Positions 13,704 to 25,800 of a DNA stretch of 64,000 nt are shown piece by piece. This DNA is from Oreocharis arfaki (lineage: Eukaryota; Chordata; Aves; Passeriformes; Paramythiidae), in assembly GCA_013398015.1 (NCBI GenBank), contig VZRR01008203.1, positions 152,076-216,075 of the forward strand, written 5' to 3'. Made by a program: the position numbers and the translations under genes. Position 1 is the first letter of the stretch. Every line of letters starts with the position of its first letter. The notes beneath the pieces are model-generated. The model was not told the DNA's origin. It searched no databases and saw only the letters and a list, made by a program, of their open reading frames with translations.

Positions 13704-14971
13704 GCCACTTCTACTCTGCCTTTAAATAAGTAGTTACTGAAAATGAGGCAGTTTCACTTCCTCCAGTCCTGTAGGTGGCAATGATGGAGTGGCCTGGTAT
13801 GCCCACAGTGGCACTGAAACTGATTCATCAAATTGCATCAGTTGTAAGGCCCAGATTTTGATTAGTAAAACTGCTTGGTTGGCTAGTGATTAATGTGCCT
13901 GGAGGACTGAAAAATGTTTTTTCTAGAAGACAGAGAAGATAATCTGTATGAAGTACAGGCTCTGGCACACATCTGATTGTCAGAACGGTGACCAGAGCAG
14001 ATTTTGAGTGTAATGCAGTACTGGGGATGTTTAAGGCAAAAGATGGAGTTTATGCTACAATGCTCTTTGTATTGCATACTCTTCTGTATTGCATGAGGAG
14101 CAATGTGGTATTGCTGCAGAGCCATCCATGCAGTCGTGGGGTAAATGCAAACTTACATTTCTGGGTCATAGGTCTGTATAGCTTGATGGAGGCCAGCAGA
14201 GCCCATTCAGCCTGAGATCACATAAGTGATGGCTGCTGGTAAATTTGCCATTTTGCACCCCCAACAGAGAACCTTCACAGTGACAGGCAGTGTTGGAAAG
14301 TAATTTTTACTTGTCATATATTAGGATATGTGAAGAACATTGCAAGAGTAAGTCTAAGTTACTTATGCAGACTTTTCTGCTCGGTTTCTCAGAAAACTCA
14401 GCTTTTCATTTAAGGAAGTTTTCCTTGATGGAAGATCTCCAAGGAAGTATGTCGCTGGCACTGCCATCTGTCTCTTTTCGGGGGAAGTATATCTAGTGAA
14501 TGAGGAGGAATGCTGGCTGGCAACTAACAGCAAATTTTACCCTAGCATTTGCCAATTCTGGTCCTAAAGACCGCTGGTCTGTAATAAAGCAGTGGATATA
14601 TGACATAAATAAATTATTAAATGTCTGAACTAAAATAGCAAAAATTATAACTTGTTACAATAAAGTTTAAAAGATTTTTGTTCTAGAGACATCTGTGACT
14701 CTAAAAGCTATTTATGGAAGCTCCGCTTTTGGGGTGCTGGCACATCATAGTGCAGACTGCTTGGGGCTGGCTAGGTGTGGAGTTGGCTAGGAGATGTGTT
14801 CCATCCAACCCATCGCCTGTCTTTGGATCACAGGCACAACTTAGATCAGTAATACACATCTCTCCCTTCTGCTCCAGCTCTGGGCTGGATATCTATTTGT
14901 GAGGAAAACAGGAAAAAGGGAAGGAGGGATAAAATAGTAAAATAATTTTTATTCAGACAAAAAACTGAAAG
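13704..14971. other. NRG1: Non-coding intronic sequence
   Basis: No recognisable gene, RNA or repeat seen. Open frames are under about 80 codons and unrelated to known proteins. Taken as intronic by position. Confidence 0.55.
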
Positions 14972-15358
14972 CTAATAGAAGGAAGTCTTTTTTCACATAA
15001 TATACAATTAGCATATGGAACTCGCTGCCAAAGGATACAACTGAAGCCAAAGACTGCAGACCTGTTCAAAACAGGATTAGGCATAACATGAAAAGCAACA
15101 TTAGCCAGATTCATAACAGTTAATACTTTAAAATAAACAAGAGATTTTGGAAGGAATATAAATCCTTGGGCATCAGGACAGAAGCCAAGCTCTAGCTAGC
15201 AGGATTTAGGAAGAAGTTTTCCCTGGGGCCAGCTTCTTCTATAACTGAGTCTTAGCAGAGTATCTTGCGCCTTCCTCTGAAGCAACTGATGCTGGGCACT
15301 GTCAGAGAGGGGACACTGGGTGAACTGGGCCCTCATCCAGACACAGGTTGGCAAAACC
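14972..15358 (+). mobile_element. Old, diverged CR1-type LINE fragment (3' part)
   Basis: The stretch contains degraded CR1 3'-region phrases: a segment around 14977-15042 corresponding to 'agaaggaagt...ttttcaca' and 'ggaactcgctgcca', then 'tttaggaagaagttttccctggggc' near 15207-15231 and 'cttgcgccttcctctgaagca' near 15266-15286, followed by 'tgctgggcactgtcagaga'. This order is typical of older amniote CR1 subfamilies in sense orientation. It is more diverged than the copy beginning about 520 bases downstream. Ends are approximate because both boundaries fade into unique sequence. Confidence 0.7.
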
Positions 15359-15874
15359 AGTTTTCATGATTTAAATAAATTCAGAGTTAAAATACAAATG
15401 AAGCAAAAATTTGGGGAAAGCAGAACAAGTTTTCTCCCTTCAGATTCTGGGAGCAAATAACAGAACTTAGCCTAACCCCACTCAAAAGCAGGAAACCTGA
15501 TACCTAGCTTCATATGTTGATGCAATCTATTGAGTTCAGTGAGACCTAACCACACACATCTTTATGTATGAACATCAGTATGAGTCCGAGAGGCCACATC
15601 GTCTTCCACTGTAACACTGGAGCCAATCAAAACCCTTTTTTATTTTTAATGCAGCTTTTTAATTTTTAAAGCAATCTCAGTGGAACCTTCTGTGCAGAAG
15701 AGGAGGTGTGCCAGTTCTGCTAACACAGCAAGAGTTTTGCCAAGACTAGGTTTCTCCTAGGACCTTCCAGAAAAATCTCACTGAGCTGCAGCCCCTGTGA
15801 AAGAACAGCATGTCAATGCAATTGACATTAATTGTTCCTAGTGAAGAGTTAGGGAAGGGTTCCCATGTGGAATA
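15359..15874. other. Short spacer between two CR1 copies
   Basis: No gene or clear repeat. It may include more degraded CR1 coding sequence continuous with the next element, since the start of that element is diffuse. Confidence 0.4.
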
Positions 15875-16688
15875 AGAAGGCTCTGCAGAGAGATCTGGAC
15901 AGGCTGGATTGATGGGCCAAGGCCAGTGCTAAGAGGTTCAATAAGGACAAGTGCCAGATCCTGTCTTCAGGTCACAACAACCCCAGGCAGTGCTGGGGGC
16001 AGAGTGGCTGAAAGCTGCATGGTGGAAAAGGACCTGGGGGTGCTGGTCAACGGCAGATGAACATGACCCAGCAGTGTGCCCAGGTGACAAAAAAGGCCAG
16101 AGGCATCCTAGCCTGTATCAGCAACAGTGTGGGCAGCAGGACCAGGGCAGGGATTGTCCCCCTTGTACTAGGCACTGGTGAGGCCACACCTCAAGTTCTG
16201 TGTCCAGCCCTGGGCCCTGCACAAGAGGGACATTGAGGTGCTGCAGTGAATCCAGAGAAGGGCAGTGGAACTGGTGAAGAATTTGGAGCACAAGCCCTAT
16301 GAGGAGCAGCTGAGGGAGCTGGGGGTGTTTAGCCTGGAGAAAAAGAGGCTCAGGGGTGACCTTATTGCTCTCTAAAACTGCTGAAAGGAGGGTGCAGCCA
16401 GGTGGGTGTCAGCCTCTTTCTCCAGCCAATTAGTCACAGGATGAGAAGACATAGCCTCAACCTGCAGTAGGGGAAGTTTAGGTTGGACATCAGGAGGAAT
16501 TTCTTCATGGAAATGGTTGTTTAATATTGGAATAGACTGTCCAGGGAGGTGATGGTGTACATCCTTGGAGATGTTCAAGAAATGACTGGATGGTCGATGC
16601 TCTGGTCCAGTTGACAAGGTGGTGGTCGGTCAAAGGTTGGACTCCATGACCTCAGAGGTCTTTTCCAACATTATGATTCTGTGGTTCT
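15875..16688 (+). mobile_element. CR1 LINE, 5'-truncated 3' end, sense strand
   Basis: The left part is the decayed C-terminal end of the CR1 reverse-transcriptase protein: residues resembling RDLDRLD, WAKASAKRFNKDKCQIL and later EEQLRELGVFSLEKKRLRGDL can be read, but with stops and shifts. The right part is the CR1 3'UTR ('caggaggaatttcttcatg', 'ttggactccatgacctcagaggtcttttccaac') and ends in the CR1 signature 'attatgattctgtggttct'. Heavily 5'-truncated insertions are the usual outcome of CR1 retrotransposition. Inactive. Confidence 0.93.
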
Positions 16689-19600
16689 CTTTCAGATAGG
16701 AGGGTAAGACTGCAGGAATTCAATGGGGACTACAGGGAGAGGAGAAAAGAGAAATTCAGAGAAGGTACTGAAAAAGGCAGAGAGGAGACTGGCCCCAAAA
16801 AAAGGTGGAGTTCAACCAACATTTAATTTTCTATTGAATAGGCATGTACAAAAAAACGTATGTCTGTTTTAAAGAACAGGTCCCACTCATCTGTATAAAG
16901 CTGTTGGCAGAAAGTTTTCTAAAAGGAGCCAGCAAAAGCATCACTAATCAATTCTGAAAACTTCCCTAGGCAGCATTCAATGTCACTTCTGACAGAAAAC
17001 AGTCCCCACAGAAAGCCACAGTTGGAGAAAATCAGGCACTGGTAGTAGAAGCAGGCAGCTTTTCAGTCTTTGGAAAAGTCTGTCCTCTATTTATCAGGTT
17101 ATTCTTTATTGCTGTAAGATTTGGCATTCTCTGATGTCAAAATTGAGCTAATTTTCTTCTTCCAAACTGCAAAGCAATCTCTTGTTAAATCTAGAGAGAG
17201 GATGATATCAATACTGGCAATTTTTCTATTCTGAAATCGGCTTTGGAAATGGGTAAAGGAGGAAATAGTGGGTCTCTTCTTCATTTAGCATCATACAGGC
17301 TCAACAACATGAGTCTGGTTACTGGAAAACTGTCACTTCAGTAAGAAAGTTCACTGAAGTGTCTGCAATAATTTCCTGTGTAGTGGCCATTCTTGGACCA
17401 GATGTGCCAGCAGGAAAATGACAATGAAGCAAGAAATAAAAAGTGAGAGATGTACCTATTTATAAATCAGACCAGCTGTAAGACTCAAAGAACCCCTGAG
17501 ACCTGTGGAATGAGGAACATGAATTAAGAGCTCCCCATTTCCTCCTTCCCCTCTACCCTGAAAAATACACTGTGGAGTGTGTTATGTCTTTCAGGAATAA
17601 CTGGCTGACTTTTATCTTTGGTTTTCTCCTTTTTTTCTTCCTTGAAAACTCTGGATCAAAGTCATTGCTTATTTCCTTGCTGAAAGTTAAACTTTGGCTA
17701 CAAGTAGGTCAGTTAAAGTTTTGTTGTCTCTTGGGTGACCATATCTGTGCAGATCTGTTAGAGCAGGGCTTGTGAAACAGTTATTTCTCCTGATTCATAT
17801 TAAGCAGATCTGGCAAATAATGCATGATACAGGGGGAAAAGGGGAAGAAGAGAGCCTCTGAGGGGACAGTGAGAGAGGTAGGCCTGTGGATGCAAGAAAA
17901 CAGACTTTAGGAAACAGGACTATTCCTAACAGTCTTTTGTGATGGTTCCTTTCCCACTTTGTTAGATTGCTTGAGATAATGAAGGACATAGGTGTAATTA
18001 GCCCTGGTTAGTCCATTGCCCAAACAGAAAGCCAGAACCAAGTCACTCAGCCACAGTCTTGGTCTCTGCCCAGGATAACCAAGTATTTTCTCTGTCTCTG
18101 CTACTGACCCTCTGTCTATTACATCACTTCTTATCTTTTGTCTCCTTGCTGACTTTGTGTTGGAAGGAACATAGGGATGGGTCTTCATTTGTGATACAGA
18201 TGTTTCTGAAATGAGAAGTTTATTCCGCTATTTTAGTACAGCTGTAGTTCAGTAATTTTTTTGTTGTTTTTAAAGCTATAAATGAACTCTTCTGCACATA
18301 ACACTGAGCTCAAAGACCCAAGTAGTTGTTAGGAAACATACAAATTAGAATAGGAAAACTACTGGGAAAATGTCGTGGTGCCTTAATACAAAATGGTGAT
18401 GTACACCAGTACTCTGGAGTGCTGTATCCTTCTTCATTTCTTATTTAAAATAACAGAGTAGAAAGGGCATCAGCAAGACGTTAGAAGAATAGCAGAGGGC
18501 TTGGAATAACTCTCAGGGGTTTTCCTGTGAGAGGAGTTTAGTGCTGAAGTATTTGGGGGACATCATGGGGAGACTGGTGATTTTAAAACTGGCCTTGAGA
18601 GGATTGACATGATGTTCTGTTCTCTTTGTCCACTGGTACAAAAGCAAGGGTGTTCTCAGTCACATTGCTTGATAGACTAAAAAGCTGGTCAAAGTCAATC
18701 TTATACTGTTTGTAGTTAAAATGTGGAGCTTGTTGCCACAGAAAATTGTAGTCTGAAATCAGAACAAGGATTTGTTGGATTAGATTTCCGAGCATGGAAT
18801 TGGCAGAAAAGCACTGGCACTGCTTGGTGGAATCTGTCAGAGACCTTGATTTTTCTTCTTGGAACCATTTGTGTGGTAAAGGTAAAAGCAGCAGTATCTG
18901 GCCAACTTCAGATCCTGCAGCAAAACAGGAATACAGGACAAGGTGATGCGTAGGTGAAGAGGAAAATTGTACTGGCTCCGTCCGGAAAACAGTGCAGTTG
19001 AGATTGGTCAGCAGAAGGAAGCGCTTTAGTTAAGGAATGGATGGAGTCTTTGGCTGATCTATCTGGTTATCAGAAACCAAGCTTGCTGGGGTCCTTCAGG
19101 ACCCTCAACAGCATCATGAGACAGAAATGGCAGCTTTCCAATGGCAGCCAGCCAGCTGCGTCTAGGCAGACAGGAATGCACCACAGTAGTTCAGAGCTCT
19201 TTCACCTTCAGTCCCAAAGCACATGGGCAGAAGGACCTTCTGCCTCCAGCTGGTACCATGTTTGTCATATCCCCACAGAGGAGAAGGTCTTCTGAAACTT
19301 GTAGGGCAACCCACTGAACTAGAGAGGGATGCTGCAGAGGTGAGTAACAACAGCACATGTAGCACCTGTCCTCCCTACAAGCCTTTCTCCTGGGTCTATC
19401 TTTTGCTGCCAAGTGATGGTCGAGCCTTACAGACTTGTCTTCCTCAGTTTTCAACCACCGCATTGCAATTGCATAACCAAAGTGGGGGGGCAGGGACAAC
19501 ACAGCTGAGGGAAGCAGTGCACAGGATGAGCTGATAACTCACTGCAGGCTGTGGGACCTGTGTCACGGCTGATGAACATCCCATGACTTCCAGAGAGCGG

Positions 19601-21656
19601 CCCCAGAGTTCGCTTTCAGTTACTCCACTCCCCTCTTGTAGATCTTCTATGCAGGAAACACAATTCTCTTTAGAAGATTATGTCCTGGCCCCGACTGATA
19701 AAATATTAATAGATTTGCTTCCATCAACAGATTCTGTGTGGATCCAGGCTAGGAACAGATGTAGCTAGATTTTGGCTCTCCAGAAAGAGAGAGGGGAAAA
19801 AAAAAAAATATAAACATACATCATGTTAAAACTTGAAACCTGATTCTTTACAGGTGGATTTGGATTAAAAATGCTCCCTGTTTCTCTGCACTACCAGACT
19901 GAGACCATCTGTAGCCCATATCAAACAGTCTGATTTGGATGTTGTAATAAGAGATTCATTTTCTTTCAATATCATGCTTGTGGTTTTTAAATAATTTGTC
20001 AGATGAGCAGCAAAAACTTCCTGTATGCTTTGTTAACTCAGAGAATGTATGATCCTGAAAAGTAAAGCAGAGAGACTATGAAGGAAGGACAAATTAAACA
20101 TGATACAGAAAGTCTTCTAACTAATTAGTCCAAATTTTCTGAAGTAAAGAGGCTAAAGACACTGAAAAATAGTAAGACAGAAGCATGTGTGGTACAGGAG
20201 CTGACACATGTTTTCACTTACAAACCATAGCTGCAAAGCAAAATCAATTACTTTTTCTACTTTTCTCAATACTAATAGAGTACCTCTCACAAGAAATCAG
20301 CAACATTTTACTTCTTATTGGGAGAAGACAAACCACCCAAGAGCAAACCCAATTTACACTTGTGATTTGTGGTCTGCCTTCTTTATGGCCTTGATAATCC
20401 ATTGGCCCTTTCAGTATTTTTTTTCCTTTAATAATACACTTGTGCTCATGGGTGGGGGGAAAGAAAGCAAAGCAAAACAAAACAGTGATTGCAGAGACAC
20501 TTACATATGCCAAAGGAGATAAGTGCCTAGCAGCCAGAGGCACTAGGACACTCAAACCACCCTAGCACCAGTGAATGACACAGCGTATCAGCAGTTGAGT
20601 TCACATGAGAAGACAAGCAAAGCCTTTTCTTTCTTCATCCACCCTGACCTTCAGCTGTGGTTTTTAACATCCTTGCATTTTTGCTGTTGGGATATTTGAA
20701 AAAACAAAACAATCAGAAAATAAGACCCTGCACAGACTATTTTGCTTCAGTGTTTTGGGATTGATACCAGAGATCTGCTGTTTGCCCTACGTATGTTCTG
20801 GCAGTGATTGGGTTCCCTGTTAGTTGATGTGGTGCTGCCCATGTTGATGTCTTCCTCCAGCTTGGCAATATGAGAGTAGTGTCCAGCTATCCATGAGCTG
20901 ATGTTTACCTGCAGCTGAACTGTGTTTGTTGTGATTTCAGGAGAAAAAAGATGTTTGAGCCTACAAGGTTTTGGACTGTCACAGTTTTTGCCTGTATTTC
21001 TGCCTGGTAGGGCTGGGGTACCTAGAGAAGCCTGAATCTCTGGGCACTGGGCTCCCTCTCAGCTGGTGTTAGCCAGTTTGCTCTCTTTCAGATGTTTTGC
21101 ACATCTCCTTTGGGGCAGACTGAAGCCCCTAAAATAAGATGATTCATTCTCTTAATAGCCCTTTATAAGCAGCCTGAAAAGCTACTTTCCTGGTTTAGAG
21201 GTGAAAGGGCAGAAAAGCACGTGTTTATTCAACCTTAACTCCCAGCATGCTAATGAAGAAGCCATTTGGTTTCAGTACTCCTTGTAGCTGATGGAGACAT
21301 TCCCGGAATGTGATTTAGGGGGAGCGCAGCAGAGTGTCACTAGTCCTTCCCTGAGTTTGGGCCAGTCTTCCTGAGCCATCTGCTGCTGCTCTGCCTGTTT
21401 ACCCCTCTCTGAGGAACAAGTATCAGGTGCAGACACAGAGGTGTTTCTGTTGCAGCCCCCTTGCACGAAGGTCTACCACGGTGCATAAAGAAGCTGGCTG
21501 TCCTTTTTCTCTTTCTCCTGATGAGGGGCCTTAGCAAGTCATGCAAAGGTGCCCATGGCCAGAGAGGATGTGTCCTATGTCACATGTGTCTGCTTCTGAG
21601 GTCTTGGTCAGTCAGATCGAGAGAGACATAGCGAGGCTGGAAGAACAGGTCAGCAA

Positions 21657-21697
21657 GAGGAAGAGAAGGAGGAGGAGGAGGAAGAGGAGGAGGAAGA
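21657..21697. repeat. GGA/GAA purine-rich simple repeat
   Basis: Imperfect GGA triplets with GAA interruptions. It creates artificial Arg/Lys-rich or Ser-rich frames on the two strands, which should not be read as protein. Confidence 0.85.
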
Positions 21698-22797
21698 CTC
21701 CAGACCTTTTTTATAAGTCCAGTGCCCTCCCAACAGGATCTGAGACCATGAATGGATGGAATAGGATTTTGGTTTATTTGGATTTTCCTTCCACCACATC
21801 CTTGTCCACGTTTGTTCAGCACTTGGAGGGTTCCTCCACAGAGGCTTATGAAAATAAGAAGGCAAGTGGAAGATACAGTTTCATCTGCCTCTGCTGCTTC
21901 CCGAGAGAAATGAGGTTGTCTCTTCCCAGCCACTTTTTCATCTGGTTTTAGCAGTACCTCATCTGTCGTGTATGGCAGAAAAATTTCCTCCTTCCCTTAA
22001 AACTCCAGTACTTTCAAAGAGAGCACACAGCCCAGAGTTTTGTGCAGTAGAGGAGATCGAGCTCAGATTCCATCTAATCTGAAATAGATGCATGCAGTTA
22101 CAAGGAGGGCTTTTTGTGGGCTTGTTAATGTGTTGGAAGAAGAAATCCTGATAGCAATCCCAGCATAAACCTTTGTATCCTCACAGGAACCTTAGAAAAG
22201 ACTGGAGAGTCTGGATGTGCTGTAGCTGTAAAATGTTCCTAGATTCTTTACCTCCATGCACTTTTAGTGTCACCACAGTGAGCTTGAAATTGCATGGAAA
22301 TCAGAAGAAAGAGAAAGAAAATAAAAGAGCTGTTAAGGTGCTTCTCACTGCACTTTTTAATGCAGCCTCGTTTTCAGAAAGGGCTGATGAGGGCAGTCTC
22401 AGTTAGTCCAGCTGGGTACTCGCATGCTCTGTTGCCCAAATTCATTGATCAGCTCAAGTATCCAAAAGCAGTGCTTGATGTCAAGGGCCTGCAAGCCCTT
22501 GGGAATACACCATCCATCTCATAAATCATTGGTCTTTCACTGAAATCTACCAGCTATTCCTACTGCCGTGAGAGATTTCTGTTGTGCATGAACGTCTGAA
22601 AAAAACTTAAAAGATTAATTAAACAGAAGTAATAAACACCTGCCAGTGCCTTTGATTTCAGTGAAAGCTGTTCATACTCAACACCTACGAAAAAATGTAC
22701 TGTATGAGAGCGTTATTTAATTGAAGAATATTTAAATACAGACAGAGTCAAGGGCAAAGCTGAATTCTGGAATACGCTCAAGAAAATCTTGCCAAAC

Positions 22798-22842
22798 TTT
22801 TTTTTTTTCCCCTTTTTTTTTTTTTTTTCTTTTTTTTTTTTT
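22798..22842. repeat. T-rich pyrimidine tract
   Basis: About 45 bases of T with a few C interruptions. Length is probably polymorphic and prone to sequencing error. It yields a spurious Lys-rich frame on the minus strand. Confidence 0.85.
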
Positions 22843-25800
22843 GTGTGGTAATGTGCTGATTCTAAGGAATGAGGGAATTGATCCAGACTCATGAGCAGGG
22901 AATTGGGAATTGCATATGATATGTGATTCCACATGCTTAAATGTCCACCTGGAAGTGCGATCTTTCATTTAAGGAAAGTTTTGCAGACATTATATTTAGT
23001 AGGCAGGAAACCAAACATTTGAGTTTAAGCACTCCAAGGGACAAAAATAGTAGTCATACATAAAGGATCTGAAAATCTGTAAGTCTTGGGATCCATAAGC
23101 ACTCTTCTCTTTCCCATATATGTCTTTTCCTTTTCAGGGTTTGTTGACCCTTCAAAACAGAAATACTTAGAGCAGTGAAGTCTGTTTTACAAATTGGCTG
23201 TAAGATTAGTGGCTGAACATGCTCTTTAGAAAGTAAAAAACCATAATTGTGGACATACTGTAATGCTGACATACAGGCATACATTTTCTACTTTTTTCCT
23301 TATGTTTTTACGTAAGTATCTTTCCTGAGTTCTATGAGCTAATAAGCTCTTGAAGTATTTCATTTACCTTGGACTCTCTCAGTCCTGCAACAAACTATTG
23401 CCAGAATGCATGCCACCAACTTCAACATTCCACCTGGTTTTCTTGATCTGAGTCTTTCAAATCCCACTTTTTGTGAGGTCACTGTAAAATGATCGTGGCT
23501 GACAAATATGATCTGCATTCATGCTTGTTTGATCTAAGTGTCACTTTTATTGTAAGTTAGAAAGAATTCTGGAGAAGATGATCTCCTCGCAAAATGACGT
23601 TGTATCATAACTGGGGAGGGACTGAAGGAGTATTACTAGGCTGCAGAGTGTGGGCTGCAGTATGTGGAAGCACAGACTGAGCCAGCGCATGATTTGATCA
23701 GACAGTAAAATCAGCTCCATGGGTAGCTGGTGCAGTGCTGGAGCAGAGCACAAAACCTGGCACTGAGCTGGATGTGTTTTAGCAGTAGGGGCAGGAAGGA
23801 TTGGCATATCTGGGAAATTTCTGTCCTTGATGAGCAGGGCTGGCATTACCACACAGTCAGAGGATGCTCCCACAGCTCTGCTGACTGTAGGTTGGCACTG
23901 AACATAGCAGGACCAGGTGACCTGAGCTTCTCCAGATCCCCTCACCAAAATTTGGCTCTGTACAGGGCTTTTCAAGGCGTTTGAAAGCCTGTGAGGCTGA
24001 GACCCAGTCCCATCGCCTACCAATGGGTATTCCTACTACACCTTTTGGGAAGGTACGTGTGCATGTTGCATCAAGGCAGTGCTTTAAGCAGGCTGTCTGT
24101 GCTAGGTTTTGCATAGAGTTGAAGCCCAAAGTTTAATTAAGTTTATTATTTAACAGACTAAGAAAAGGGGGTTCTTTCTTCAGCTTCCTTACCTCATTGC
24201 TGGAATTAGCTCAGATAATTGCCACACTTCTTTTGAGCTCTGTCACTTGGTAATTTCCTCTCATAATGTGCCTGTCACTCTACTGAAAATCCAGAAAGAC
24301 CTAGGTAAGTGCTAGGGGGGGAAAAAAAAAAACACACAGAAAAGCCAAATCTCCGGTTTTGAATCCAAAGCAATAAGCTCTAAAATGCCTTTTTTTCAGA
24401 GTAAGTAGCTGAACTGAGGCTTTTCTTCATGACCCTTTATTTAATACCAAGGGCATGTTCTGTATCAAGATATAACCAGACCTGTCTCAAGAGAGCAGTC
24501 AGTCTAGGAGAGGAGCCAGGCACACCAGAACATGCAGGGGATGCAATTACTGATGGGTCTGGTTACTGTGCCGAGCCTGCTCCCACACATGAACCGTCTC
24601 CCAGCCTCTCTTCCTAGACCTGATTACTCACTTCTTCCTTCCAGACAGATGCATACCTACAGGTAAGGAAAGAGGACAGCCCTATTCATGTTGGTTGCAG
24701 AGAAGCTGTCCCTCTGCCATCCCAGCACATCTCTGGCTGCTGCATGCCTCACTGGCGTGGGCAAGAGCAGGCCAGCATTTGTCAAGGTGTGGTGCTGCTG
24801 GAGCCCACAGACCCCCCTCCTGTCCGTACCTCCTGTAGGGCCAGTACTGTGAGGGCATGCAGTGGGGTAGGGAGAAGAAAAGGGAATGGCTTCAACTGGT
24901 GAAGAGGAGGGCTGCAGGGATGACTAGAGGGGAAAATGTGACAAGAAACAAAGCGATAGACAGAATGGACTGCTGGTCTGACATAGCCTAAAACAAACTA
25001 CTGGGTAGAGGTCAAAAGGATCTCGAAACTGAGGGGGTAAAATGTGCTCTATACGTCCACTATTGCAACAGTGAGAGCCAGACTTGGACTTCAGCTCTGT
25101 GTGAAGTCAGAAGTATCATTTTAGGCAGCTGTAGTTCTTTTTGAGGCTGGAAACAATCTAGTTAGCAAATTTCAGGCAATAATAAGGTCAAAGATTAAAT
25201 CCCTGAAATTTGCTTTTTCCTATTTTATCTCAAAGCGATAACCTCTTCCATTTCTTTTTCAATGGGACACAGTCCACCAGATCACACAGAATATGTGTGA
25301 AAGATGGGAGTTAATGAATGGTATCCTGTTCTCCCTCATTAGTAAAATGTGTCTGCTGTTGACTTTGGGCCAAACACTGATCTCAGTTATGAGACACCAG
25401 ACTCCTTATTCTGCTAGGAGTTCATACTGATGCCATTTAAACTCAGAATTTAGTAAGAGACCACTGATTTTTTCAGGTACTTCCAGTTTTGGACTTCCTA
25501 ATTCAAGGCAGCTTCATGGTAGGATAAGCTCAGTTTCTCATGTCGGTCTAACCAAAAACAGCAGTATGCCATAGCAAAATGCTTGTATCTTTTATTTTAG
25601 GAGAACCACTTTCTGGCTATCTCAGCTACTGAACACTAAAGGGAGGGGGGAAGCTTTTTTTATAGAATTTCTTGGAAAATTGGTATTACTTTTCAGACAT
25701 AGGTAATGATGTCCATGACACAAAAAGCATATACTGCACCTATCTGATAGATACACACCAGATACGCACCAGACAAAAGCTGCACGTGTTGACAATATAC

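Noticed and set aside
21541..21951. 136-codon frame with a long Arg/Lys run
   Set aside because: The basic run is the translation of the GGA/GAA simple repeat; flanking residues show no domain.
22713..22968. Lys-rich minus-strand frames
   Set aside because: Produced by the T-rich pyrimidine tract at 22798-22842.
23547..24023. 158-codon minus-strand open frame
   Set aside because: No domain or motif, and overlapped by open frames on the other strand; treated as chance.
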